A stretch of 64,000 nt of DNA from Microbacterium enclense (GTDB taxonomy: Bacteria; Actinomycetota; Actinomycetes; Actinomycetales; Microbacteriaceae): contig CP116226.1 of NCBI GenBank assembly GCA_038182865.1, positions 2,914,001 through 2,978,000 on the forward strand. The letters run 5' to 3'. The position numbers and the translations under genes were made by a program. Below, piece after piece: positions 50,585 through 59,025 of this stretch. Position 1 is the stretch's first letter; every line of letters begins with the position of its first letter. A model generated the notes under the pieces. The model did no database searches and was not told the origin of the DNA. It worked only from the letters and a program-made list of their open reading frames with translations.

Positions 50585-52813
50585 TCACCGACGGCGGTGA
50601 CGCCAGATCAGTCCCACGCCGGCGGCGAGGGCGAGCAGGCCGGCGGCAGCGAGCCCGAACGGCACGCTGGTGCCCGTCGCGGCGAGACCGCCCGGCGTCG
50701 AAGGCGCCGGGGTCGAGAGCGCCGGCGTGGTGGGCGCGGGCGTCGCGGGCGTGGACGGCTCCGCCGTCGGCGCGCCGGGCGTGGGCTGACCGGGGGTGGG
50801 CCCCGGGGTCGGCTCACCCGGCGAGGGCTCCGGCGTCGGGGTCGGCTCCGTGGGCGAGGGCGTCGGCTCCCCGGGCGGCGGAGCGACGGCACCGACCTTC
50901 TCGAGGCCGAGGTCGTCGATCGTGCCCCACGCCCCGGTCGGCAGGTCGGCGATCACGCGGACCGTCAGACTCTCTCCCTCCGCGACCTCGATCTCGTCGG
51001 TGCGTGGCTCCGACCACACCCGCCACCCGCCCGCGGTGAAGGGGACGGTGGCGGTGGCGGCATCCGAGATCAGCTCGATGGCGGCGGTGCCGTCACCGAA
51101 CGCGCCGCCCTGCAGCGATCCTGTCGCGACGTAGCGTCCCGCCGGGAGGTCGTCGACGCGCTGCTCGAGGGCGAACGACGTCGCCGAGGCGGCGTAGAAG
51201 TGGGCCGAGCGCTCGCCCGTGCGAGGGTCGTCCGTCGCGCGCAGCGACAGCGGACCCTCGACGGTCCACATCGAGACGTCGGGATCTTCGAAGCCGGGGT
51301 TGCGCAGCAGGTTCTCGGCGGCGACCGTCACCACGGCGAGCGCCGCGTAGCCGTCGGCGGTCGTGCCGACGATCTCGTAGGCGCCGGGCTTCGCGAGGTC
51401 GGGAGCAGCCTCCCAGGTCACGGGGCTGTCTTCGCTCGTGCCGTCGCTGAAGCGCACGGTCACTCTCTCGGGGAGGAGGAGCTCCTCGCCCGCGGTCATC
51501 GCGACGCGCACGGTGTCGACGCCGGTGACTTCCCGGGGTGCGACCGCGCCGGTGCGGACGTACTCGAACGTGCGCAGCGACTCGAGCGGCGTGCCGTCGA
51601 CGTCGAACAGCGACTGGTTGTCCCACGCCGACCCGCCGAAGTACTCGCCGGCATCCTCCGGGTCGTACTCACCCGCGAAGCTCGTGGCCCAGCCCGAGCC
51701 GTCGCGCTCCCAGAGCACGCGGTTCTGCTCCAGCTCGTCGGCGGAGCCCACGGGCAGCCAGGCGGGCTCCCAGTAGTACGCGCCGATGCCGGCCTCGCCT
51801 ACGTCGGCGACGGCCTGCACGACCTCGCGCAGCGCGGTCGCCTGGCCCTGGACGCTGACGGGGTACGCCTCGGCCTCCGCGGCACTGTCGATCACATCGG
51901 GGTGGCCGTCGGCGTCATCCAGGGTGCGCACCCACGAGGTCTCGACGACCATGACCTTCTTGTCGTAGGTGTCGGCGACCTCGCGCAGCACGGTCGTGAG
52001 ATTCTCGGTCGTGCCGTGCCAGAACGGGTAGTACGACGAGGCGAACACGTCGTAGTCGACGGCGTTCGCCGCGAGCTGTGCGGCGTACGCGGCGTAGTGG
52101 CCAGGACGCTCGGGGTTCGTGACGTGCACGGCGACGAGGGCGTCGGGCGTCACCGCGCGCACCGCGGCGGATCCCGCCGAGAACACGCGCGCCATGTCGG
52201 GCCAGCCGGTCACCCCCGCGACGCCGCCGTTGGTCTCGTTGCCCACCTGCACGAGCTGCACGTCGACGCCGGCGGCGACGAACGCCGACAGCGCGTCGCG
52301 CGTGAAGTCCTCGACCGCGGCGGAGGTCTCGGCGGCATCCATTCCGGCCCACGCCTTCGGCGCCGTCTGCTTGGCGGGATCGGCCCAGAAGTCGGAATAG
52401 TGGAAGTCGACGGCGACGCCCAGACCCGCGGCGGTCGCGCGCTCGCCGATCTCGACGGCGCGATCCACCCCGACGTTGCCGCCGCCGTACCCGCGGCCCT
52501 CGGCGTCGAACGGGTCGTTCCACACCCGCACGCGCACGTCTGTCACGCCGTGGTCGGAGAGCACGGCGAACAGGTCGGCCGGGGTGCCGTCGTCGTCGCG
52601 GAACACCACGCCGGACTCTTCGAGCGACAGCACCGATGACACGTCCACGCCGAGGGCGAAGTCGGATGCCAGGTTCTCGACGCGCGGAACGGTGATCCCC
52701 GCGTCGACCGGTCCGTCGTCGGGTGCGGCCTGAGCCGCGGTGACGGGCGCCGCCGCAAGGGCGACGCCGAGGGTCAGGGCCGCGAGGGCCGTGGGGCGGG
52801 GGTGTTTCGGCAT
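50585..52813 (-). CDS. ganB: Secreted, surface-anchored arabinogalactan endo-beta-1,4-galactanase (GH53)
   Basis: 742-residue exported enzyme cutting beta-1,4-galactan. A signal peptide ends about VTAAQA. The GH53 domain (about residues 45-400) has the acid/base Glu in VQVGNETNGG and the nucleophile Glu in VMVVETSWV. Next come a bacterial Ig-like domain (residues 410-500) and a CBM-like beta-sandwich (NLLRNPGFEDPD onward). A Pro/Thr/Glu linker, an LAATG sorting motif, a hydrophobic helix and an RHRRR tail finish the protein. The start at 52813 is preferred over 52825 because GGAG lies seven bases before it. Last gene of the galactan operon. Confidence 0.94.
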   Translation of the reverse strand: MPKHPRPTALAALTLGVALAAAPVTAAQAAPDDGPVDAGITVPRVENLASDFALGVDVSSVLSLEESGVVFRDDDGTPADLFAVLSDHGVTDVRVRVWNDPFDAEGRGYGGGNVGVDRAVEIGERATAAGLGVAVDFHYSDFWADPAKQTAPKAWAGMDAAETSAAVEDFTRDALSAFVAAGVDVQLVQVGNETNGGVAGVTGWPDMARVFSAGSAAVRAVTPDALVAVHVTNPERPGHYAAYAAQLAANAVDYDVFASSYYPFWHGTTENLTTVLREVADTYDKKVMVVETSWVRTLDDADGHPDVIDSAAEAEAYPVSVQGQATALREVVQAVADVGEAGIGAYYWEPAWLPVGSADELEQNRVLWERDGSGWATSFAGEYDPEDAGEYFGGSAWDNQSLFDVDGTPLESLRTFEYVRTGAVAPREVTGVDTVRVAMTAGEELLLPERVTVRFSDGTSEDSPVTWEAAPDLAKPGAYEIVGTTADGYAALAVVTVAAENLLRNPGFEDPDVSMWTVEGPLSLRATDDPRTGERSAHFYAASATSFALEQRVDDLPAGRYVATGSLQGGAFGDGTAAIELISDAATATVPFTAGGWRVWSEPRTDEIEVAEGESLTVRVIADLPTGAWGTIDDLGLEKVGAVAPPPGEPTPSPTEPTPTPEPSPGEPTPGPTPGQPTPGAPTAEPSTPATPAPTTPALSTPAPSTPGGLAATGTSVPFGLAAAGLLALAAGVGLIWRHRRR

Positions 52814-52851
52814 CCGGATCTCCATCGATCGGGGAACGGGGCGGTCGGGGC

Positions 52852-53751
52852 TCAGCCCTTGACCGACCCCTGGGTGAGGCCGCCGACGATGTAGCGCTGC
52901 AGCGACAGGAAGAGGGCGAGCACCGGGATCGACGCGAGCACGGACCCCGCGGCGAACAGGCCCCACCGGGAGGTGAGCTGGTTCGAGACCCACTGGTACA
53001 TGCCGACGGCGAGGGTCCAGTTGTCTTCGGACACGAGGATGATGCGCGCGAGGATGTAGTCGCCGAAGGCGGCGATGAAGGCGAGCAGTGCCACGACCGC
53101 GAGGATCGGGGTCACGAGCGGCATGATCAGGCGCCAGAAGATCTGCGCGTGCGTCGCGCCGTCGATCTTCGCCGACTCGTCGATCTCGATCGGGATGGTG
53201 TTGAAGAAGCCGTACATGAGGAACGTGTTCGCCCCGAGCGCGCCGCCGAGGTAGACGCAGATGAGCGCGAGCTTGGAGTTGATGCCGAGCGCGGGAACGA
53301 CCTCGCCGATGGTCAGCAGCATGAGGAAGATGGCCACGAACGCCAGCGCCTGCGGGAACATCTGCACGATGAGCAGGCCGGTGAGGCTCGCGCGTCGCCC
53401 CGAGAAGCGGAAGCGCGAGAACGCATACGCTCCCGCTGCGCCCATCAGCACGGCGCCGACCGAGGCGACGCCCCCGATGAAGAGCGTGTTGCCCACCCAC
53501 GTCCAGTAGCTCGTCCCTGACAGGGCGGCGTAGTTGGCGACGTCCACCGACGAGAAGAGCGCGTTCGAGGAGGCGAGGCTGCCGCGCGGGTTGAGCGAGG
53601 CCGAGAGCACGTAGACGAGCGGGAACAGCGCGTAGAAGGCGATGAGGGCGGCGACGGGGTACTTCCAGCCGACCTCGGCGAGCCAGCGGCGCTTCTTCGC
53701 CGGGGTGGTGCGGGCGGCGTCGCGCCCGGTGCCGCGTGCGGTGACGGTCAT
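52852..53751 (-). CDS. ganQ: Galactooligosaccharide ABC permease (MalG/GanQ-like)
   Basis: 299-residue carbohydrate permease with six membrane spans. The EAA loop is in DESAKIDGATHAQIFWRLIMPLVTPILAVVALLAF, and the C-terminus ends YIVGGLTQGSVKG as in MalG. It overlaps the upstream permease by ATGA. It sits in a locus with the same gene set as Bacillus subtilis gan, hence the name. Confidence 0.92.
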   Translation of the reverse strand: MTVTARGTGRDAARTTPAKKRRWLAEVGWKYPVAALIAFYALFPLVYVLSASLNPRGSLASSNALFSSVDVANYAALSGTSYWTWVGNTLFIGGVASVGAVLMGAAGAYAFSRFRFSGRRASLTGLLIVQMFPQALAFVAIFLMLLTIGEVVPALGINSKLALICVYLGGALGANTFLMYGFFNTIPIEIDESAKIDGATHAQIFWRLIMPLVTPILAVVALLAFIAAFGDYILARIILVSEDNWTLAVGMYQWVSNQLTSRWGLFAAGSVLASIPVLALFLSLQRYIVGGLTQGSVKG

Positions 53752-55382
53752 GCGAACTCCTCCAGCTTGCGGGTCTGACGGAAAGCCAGCGCCGAGATGG
53801 CGCCGACGACGACGAACACGACGATCGACAGGGCGCTGGCGAGGCCGTAGTCGGCTGCTCCGCCCGAGACGCCGGAGATGTCGTAGATGGCCGAGATGAG
53901 AATGTCGGTCGAGCCCAGCGCGTAGGGCGCGCCGGGTATCGCGGGGCCGCCGTTGTTGAACATGTAGATGACGGTGAAATTGTTGAAGCTGAAGGCGAAC
54001 GACGAGATCGCCAGCGGCGCGGTCGACACGAGCAGCAGGGGCAGCACGATCGAGCGGAACGAGCGCCACCGGCCGGCGCCGTCGAGCTGAGCGGCTTCGA
54101 GGGTGTCGGAGGGGAGGGCCTGCAGAGCGCCCGTGCACACGAGGAACCAGTACGGGTAGCTGAGCCACACGTTCACCCACAGCACCGCGAGCTTCGCGAG
54201 CACGGGGTCGCCGAGCCAGTTGATCGGCAGGCCGAAGAAGAAGACGTCGTTGATGACGCCGAACTCGGAGTTGAACATGCCGCGGAACAGCAGCGCCGAC
54301 ATGAAGGCGGGGAACGCGTACGGGAGGATGAACAGGGTCCGCAGGAACTTGCGCGCCCGCACGCGTGGATCGTTGAAGATGAGCGCGAACAGCAGTCCGA
54401 GGCCGAAGCTCACCACGACCGAGAGGATCGCGAACGCGAACGTCCAGCCCGTGACCGACAGCAGCGGTTGCAGCAGGGCGCCGTCGGTGAAGACGCGCAG
54501 GAAGTTCTCGAACCCCACGTTGACGTACCACCCGGTGGGCAGGCTCTCCCCGTCGGCGGAGGTGAAGGTGCCGCGGTCGGTTGCGGTGTAGACGGTTCCG
54601 GTGGTGGTGTCGGTGATCGTCTGGGCCTGCTCGTCCCACACGAGGGTCGAGGTGTAGACCGTCGCGGTCGATCCGTCGCGCGTACGCAGCGCGCCGTCGT
54701 TGGGATCGTCGGACAGCGGGACGCGGAGAGCAGCGGCCGCCTGCTGCACCGAGGGGTCGGTGAGCACCTCGGCGCGGGGCACGACCGTCCAGCCCGACAC
54801 CTCGGTGGGGGCGCCACTCGCGCCGATCTCGCCGTCGACCGTGGTCAGGGGCTCGTCGGGCGTGCCCACGCGCACGACGTCGTCGTCGGCGATCGCGAGG
54901 CCGTAGGTGCCGAGGCGTTCGACCACGGACATCGCATACGTGGCGGAGTCGTCGACTCGGCGCTCGCCCTGGATGAGGGTGGCATCGACCGCCTGCGCCT
55001 GCGAGCCCGCATGACCGGTGCCGTAGTTGGTGAAGGCGATGTACGCGGTGTATCCGAAGATGAAGACCTGGAAGGCGAAGAGGAAGATGAGCCCCGGCAG
55101 CAGGTACTTCAACGGCAGTGCGCGGCGGGTGAAGTAGACGACGTCGGCGACGATCAGCAGCACGGCGGTGATCGAGGCCAGCAGCCAGGAGTCGGCACCG
55201 ACGGCGGTGAGGATCGTCAGGATGCCGAAGGCGTTGACGACCGCCATGATCACGAGTTTCACGAGGAAGCCGACGCCGATGCCGCGGAAGCTGCGGGCGT
55301 GCGACTCGCCGCGCGGCGAGGGAAGCGGCGCGGGGGCGGTGGGGGCCGCGCCCGGGGGCGCGACGGGTGGGGTGACCGACAT
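53748..55382 (-). CDS. ganP: Galactooligosaccharide ABC permease (MalF/GanP-like)
   Basis: 544-residue permease. The N-terminal Pro/Ala-rich cytoplasmic part is followed by three or four helices, then an extracytoplasmic loop of about 170 residues (from FTNYGTGHAGSQ to the FENFLRVFTDG segment). This loop is like the P2 loop of E. coli MalF, which contacts the binding protein. The permease core follows, with the EAA loop in LEAAQLDGAGRWRSFRSIVLPLLL. Heterodimer partner of the MalG-like subunit. Confidence 0.92.
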   Translation of the reverse strand: MSVTPPVAPPGAAPTAPAPLPSPRGESHARSFRGIGVGFLVKLVIMAVVNAFGILTILTAVGADSWLLASITAVLLIVADVVYFTRRALPLKYLLPGLIFLFAFQVFIFGYTAYIAFTNYGTGHAGSQAQAVDATLIQGERRVDDSATYAMSVVERLGTYGLAIADDDVVRVGTPDEPLTTVDGEIGASGAPTEVSGWTVVPRAEVLTDPSVQQAAAALRVPLSDDPNDGALRTRDGSTATVYTSTLVWDEQAQTITDTTTGTVYTATDRGTFTSADGESLPTGWYVNVGFENFLRVFTDGALLQPLLSVTGWTFAFAILSVVVSFGLGLLFALIFNDPRVRARKFLRTLFILPYAFPAFMSALLFRGMFNSEFGVINDVFFFGLPINWLGDPVLAKLAVLWVNVWLSYPYWFLVCTGALQALPSDTLEAAQLDGAGRWRSFRSIVLPLLLVSTAPLAISSFAFSFNNFTVIYMFNNGGPAIPGAPYALGSTDILISAIYDISGVSGGAADYGLASALSIVVFVVVGAISALAFRQTRKLEEFA

Positions 55383-55409
55383 GGGTGCTCCGGATTCGTC
55401 GGGGTGGTA

Positions 55410-55445
55410 CCGCGGGCGGCCGCGAACGATCGCGACCGCCCGCGG
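55410..55445 (-). other. Intercistronic hairpin between binding protein and permease genes
   Basis: A perfect 10-bp stem CCGCGGGCGG/CCGCCCGCGG around a 16-base loop that itself contains CGCG/CGCG. It lies in the 68-bp gap after the binding-protein stop. Such hairpins often protect upstream mRNA and lower expression of downstream permeases. Confidence 0.65.
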
Positions 55446-55450
55446 AGTCG

Positions 55451-56686
55451 TCAACCGGCCAGGGTGCTCTGCAGGTCGGTGATCATCTGGTTCCACGTCG
55501 AGACGGGCTCGGCGCCCGAGATGATCTGCGCCTCGGCGGCGTTCCAGAGGTCCCACACCGATCCCATCTCCGGGATCGAGGGCATGGGCACGCCGTTCTG
55601 CGCGGAGGCGAGGAATCCGGCGATGATCGGGTCGGAGGCGACCTCCTGGCCGAGCGAGGTGTACGCGGGGATGCGCGGGTCGGCCTCGTAGAGCGCGCGC
55701 TGCGCGTCTTCCGTGCCGAGGTAGTTGACGAGGAACTCGGTCGCGAGCAGGGCGTTCTTGCTCTGCGCGCTGAGGTAGAAGCCCTGTACGCCCACGAACG
55801 GCGCAGCCGTCTGGCCCCCGGCGCTGGGGATCGGGTTCACCGCGACGTCGATGCCGTCGAACGAGCTGATGGCCCACGGACCTTGGACCGTGTACGGCGC
55901 CTTGCCGCTCGCGAAGAGCTCGTTGTTGATGTCGTAGTCGATCGTGGTCGAGAGGTAGCCGGCCTGGCCGTTGGTCGAGAGCCACTGGGCGAAGGCTTCG
56001 CCGGGCGCCCCACCCATGCCCACCTCGGACGTGTACGAACCGCTGGCATCCTGCACGAAGACGGGGGCCCCGAACGAGGTCTGCAGACCGTACATCGTGT
56101 AGCCGTCGCCGGTCTCGCCCGCGGTGTTGATGACGAAGGGCCGCTCGGCCCCGGATGCCAGCCCCCGCTGGATCATGTCGTCCCACGTCGCGGGCGCCTC
56201 GGCGCCGACCAGCGCGGTGTTCTGCACCAGCGCCACCGTCTCGAGGGAGTACGGCAGGGCGTACAGCTGCCCGTCGTACGTCATCGCCTCGAGGGCGACG
56301 GGCTCGAAGTTCGACGCGGTGTCGCCGAGGTCGATCGTGTCGACGACGCCGGCGGCGACGAGCGCGCCGAGCCAGTCGTGCGCGCCGACGGTGATGTCGG
56401 GGCCTTCGCCGGTGGGGACCTGGGCGATGAAGTCGTTGCGCAGGTCTTCGAAGTTCTTCTGCACGAGACGCACGGTCGCGCCCGTCTCCTCCTCGAACGC
56501 CTTCGCGGCGTCGCCGATGGCCTGCTCGCGCTCGGCGTCGGTCCAGACGACGATCTCGGGGCCGTCGCCGCCCGCGGCGGTGTCGTCGCCGGCTCCGCCG
56601 CCGGAGCAGCCGGTCAGGGCGAGGGCCGAGACGGCGAGCATCGCCGCCGAGCCGAGGAGCGTGCGCCGGGGTGCTGTCATGCGCAT
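55451..56686 (-). CDS. ganS: Galactooligosaccharide-binding lipoprotein (MalE/GanS-like)
   Basis: 411-residue solute-binding lipoprotein, family 1. The lipobox is LTGCSGGG, followed by EIVVWTDAEREQAIGDAAKAFEEETGATV as in maltose-binding proteins. AFVGVQGFYLSAQSKN and MPSIPEMGSVWDLWNAAEAQI are further MalE-like segments. Of two nearby ATGs the first (56686) is favoured because AAAGG lies eight bases upstream. It delivers galactooligosaccharides released by the surface galactanase. Confidence 0.92.
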   Translation of the reverse strand: MRMTAPRRTLLGSAAMLAVSALALTGCSGGGAGDDTAAGGDGPEIVVWTDAEREQAIGDAAKAFEEETGATVRLVQKNFEDLRNDFIAQVPTGEGPDITVGAHDWLGALVAAGVVDTIDLGDTASNFEPVALEAMTYDGQLYALPYSLETVALVQNTALVGAEAPATWDDMIQRGLASGAERPFVINTAGETGDGYTMYGLQTSFGAPVFVQDASGSYTSEVGMGGAPGEAFAQWLSTNGQAGYLSTTIDYDINNELFASGKAPYTVQGPWAISSFDGIDVAVNPIPSAGGQTAAPFVGVQGFYLSAQSKNALLATEFLVNYLGTEDAQRALYEADPRIPAYTSLGQEVASDPIIAGFLASAQNGVPMPSIPEMGSVWDLWNAAEAQIISGAEPVSTWNQMITDLQSTLAG

Positions 56687-56704
56687 GAGAGGTCCCTTTC
56701 TGTG

Positions 56705-56808
56705 CGACCGCAGCCATTGCGGTCGGAGTGGTCGGCCGCGGTCGTCGCGGTCGGGTCGAGCGGGGTCGCCGGGCGGCGACCCGGGTGTGACCGCGTCGGT
56801 GCGGTCAC
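56705..56808 (-). other. Three tandem stem-loops between ganA and ganS
   Basis: Three perfect 8-bp stems lie in the 145-bp gap: CGACCGCA/TGCGGTCG (56705-56725), GGGTCGCC/GGCGACCC (56763-56782) and GTGACCGC/GCGGTCAC (56787-56808). No ORF fits the gap. They may end or process the ganA message so that ganS is made at a different level; an internal promoter was not seen. Confidence 0.65.
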
Positions 56809-56831
56809 GCCGGAGGGGCGGTGCCGAGCCG

Positions 56832-58856
56832 TCAGCGGCGGTCGCCCCCTTCGCGATCGGTGCGGACGACCGCGATGCCCCCGGCGGGGACGGTGAGCGA
56901 TCCTGACGTGGGGGCGCCGGTGAGCAGCTCCGTCCCGTCGATCGCGAGGTCCACGGCGTCGTCGCGGTGGTTGATCACGAACGTGAAGTCGTGCCGTTGC
57001 GAGCGGCGGACGACGACCTCGCACCCGGCAGGGACACCGGATGCCGAGACGCCCGCATCGGCGTAGGCGGCGGCCATCACGCGGGCGAGGCTGTCGGCAT
57101 CCAGGCTCGTCGAGATGTACCACCCCGTCCCGGCGCCGTGGGAACGGCGGGTGAGGGCGGCGCGCCCGGCGGCCGGACCGTCGACGTAGCGGGCGACGGT
57201 CTCGGCATCGTCGACGAGGAGGTCCTCGGCCCACGCTCGGGCGGTCAGGGCGGTGCCGTCGGCGTTCTCGAGCGTCGTCGTCTCGCCCTCGCGCAGCGGC
57301 AGGAACTCCTCTACGCGCACGCCGAGCACGTCGGCCAGGGGAGCCAGGTAGCCGCCGGGGTGGACGGCGTCGTTCTCGTCGACGATGCCCGAGAAGAACG
57401 AGACCACGAGCGTGCCGCCCCCGTACACGTAGGCGGCGAGATTGTCGGCGTCCTTCTGCGTCAGCAGGTACTGCGCCGGCACGACGACAAGGCGGTACCC
57501 CGAGAGGTCGTTGCCGGGCAGCGCGAAGTCGGCGGTGATGCCGTCGCGCCAGAGCTGCTCGTAGTAGGCGCGCACCTGCGCCTGGTGCGTGACGTCGACC
57601 GAGGGGCGCCACTCGAGATCTTGCGCCCAGAACGACTCGAAATCCCACAGGACCGCGGCCTCGGCCTGCACGCGCGCGCCGCGCACCTCGCCGAGGCGGC
57701 CGAGCGCGTCGCCGAGGTCGACGACCTCGCGCCAGACGCGGGAGTCGGTGCCCGCGTGGGGGAGCATCGCCGAGTGGAACTTCTCCGCGCCGGAGCGCGA
57801 GGCACGCCACTGGAAGAAGAGGATCGCGTCGGCGCCGCGCGCCAGGTGCGTCAGCGAGTTGCGGGCCATCTCGCCCGGGCGCTTGGCAACGTTGCGCGGC
57901 TGCCAGTTCACGGCCGAGGTGGAGTGCTCCATGAGGATCCACGGAGCCCCCGCGCCCACGGAGCGCGAGAGGTCGGCGGCGATGGCGAGACCGACGTGGC
58001 CGTCGGGGTCGGCAGCCCACAGATAGTGGTCGTCCGAGACGATGTCGACCTCTTTGCCCCACGCCCACAGGTCGGTGGTCCAGCTCTGGTTCGCCATGAA
58101 GTTGGTCGTGACCGGCTGCGGGGCGTGGGCGCGGATGGCATCCCGCTCGATGCGGAAGCACGCGCGCAGCTGGTGGTCGGTGAACCGTGCGAAATCGAGG
58201 CGCTGCGCGGGGTTGACGACGCTCGGGGCATCGGCGGGCGCGCCCACGTGCTCCCAGTCGCCGTAGTGCTGGCCCCAGAAGGCGGTGCCCCAGGCCGCGT
58301 TGAGGCCGTCGAGCGAGCCGTACCGCTCTCGCAGCCAGTCACGGAAGGCGGCGACCGAGGCGGGGGAGTAGTCCTCGCCCACCGGTACGCCGTACTCGTT
58401 GTGCACGTGCCACAGGACGACCGCGGGGTGCGCGGCGTAGCGCGCGGCGAGGGCGTCGGCGATCCGTGCGATCGCGGCGCGGTACGCGGGGGAGGAGGGG
58501 GATGCCATGCCCCGCGAGCCGAAGCCCATCGTGCGGCCGTCGCGGGTGATGACGCGTGCTTCGGGGTGGGCATGGAAGAACCACGCAGGCGGGGAGGCGG
58601 TGGGTGTGCCGAGGTCGACGGAGATGCCGTGGGCGTGCAGGAGGTCGAGGAGATCGTCGAGCCAGGCGAAGTCGAAGACGCCCTCGCTGCGCTCGAGGAG
58701 GGCCCACGAGAAGATGCCGACGCTCACGAGGTTGACGCCCGCCTCGCGCATGAGGCGCACGTCCTCGTCCCAGACCTCGCGCGGCCATTGCTCGGGGTTG
58801 TAGTCACCGCCGTAGGCGATGCCGTCGAGAGCGGGCCAGGGGGGAACGCGGGTCAT
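56832..58856 (-). CDS. ganA: Beta-galactosidase, glycoside hydrolase family 42
   Basis: 674-residue intracellular enzyme hydrolysing imported galactooligosaccharides to galactose. The N-terminus GIAYGGDYNPEQWPREVWDEDVRLMREAGVNLVSVGIFSWALLE is typical of GH42. The acid/base Glu is in WHVHNEYGVP and the nucleophile Glu in PWILMEHSTSAVNWQ. A trimerisation domain and a beta domain follow. No signal peptide. GGAG precedes the ATG at 58856; upstream in-frame codons would run into the operator region. First gene of the five-gene operon, divergent from the LacI gene. Confidence 0.95.
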   Translation of the reverse strand: MTRVPPWPALDGIAYGGDYNPEQWPREVWDEDVRLMREAGVNLVSVGIFSWALLERSEGVFDFAWLDDLLDLLHAHGISVDLGTPTASPPAWFFHAHPEARVITRDGRTMGFGSRGMASPSSPAYRAAIARIADALAARYAAHPAVVLWHVHNEYGVPVGEDYSPASVAAFRDWLRERYGSLDGLNAAWGTAFWGQHYGDWEHVGAPADAPSVVNPAQRLDFARFTDHQLRACFRIERDAIRAHAPQPVTTNFMANQSWTTDLWAWGKEVDIVSDDHYLWAADPDGHVGLAIAADLSRSVGAGAPWILMEHSTSAVNWQPRNVAKRPGEMARNSLTHLARGADAILFFQWRASRSGAEKFHSAMLPHAGTDSRVWREVVDLGDALGRLGEVRGARVQAEAAVLWDFESFWAQDLEWRPSVDVTHQAQVRAYYEQLWRDGITADFALPGNDLSGYRLVVVPAQYLLTQKDADNLAAYVYGGGTLVVSFFSGIVDENDAVHPGGYLAPLADVLGVRVEEFLPLREGETTTLENADGTALTARAWAEDLLVDDAETVARYVDGPAAGRAALTRRSHGAGTGWYISTSLDADSLARVMAAAYADAGVSASGVPAGCEVVVRRSQRHDFTFVINHRDDAVDLAIDGTELLTGAPTSGSLTVPAGGIAVVRTDREGGDRR

Positions 58857-58887
58857 GACACTCCATCGGATCTTCGAGCGGCCCGGA

Positions 58888-58903
58888 CTGGGACCGGTCA
58901 CAG
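58888..58903. promoter_or_regulatory. LacI-type operator 1, CTGGGACCGGTCACAG
   Basis: Near-palindromic site with central CCGG, 32 bp upstream of ganA. It is the exact reverse complement of operator 2 at 58957-58972; the centres are 69 bp apart. A repressor dimer on each could loop the short DNA between them. Confidence 0.75.
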
Positions 58904-58956
58904 CTTCTGCGGCTCCGGCCGTCGCGCGCAACGTCGAGGCCTGGTTCGTTATGCAA

Positions 58957-58972
58957 CTGTGACCGGTCCCAG
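58957..58972. promoter_or_regulatory. LacI-type operator 2, CTGTGACCGGTCCCAG
   Basis: Exact reverse complement of operator 1, extended by AA and TT on its flanks. It lies 53 bp before the regulator start and covers the region where a ganA -35 would be expected. A separate 9-bp inverted repeat CCTGCGGGC/GCCCGCAGG (58984-58992 with 59001-59009) follows it, just before the regulator's -10 TAGCAT (59014-59019). Confidence 0.75.
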
Positions 58973-59025
58973 TTCAGTCGTGTCCTGCGGGCGCTCCGCC
59001 GCCCGCAGGCCGATAGCATTCCCGC

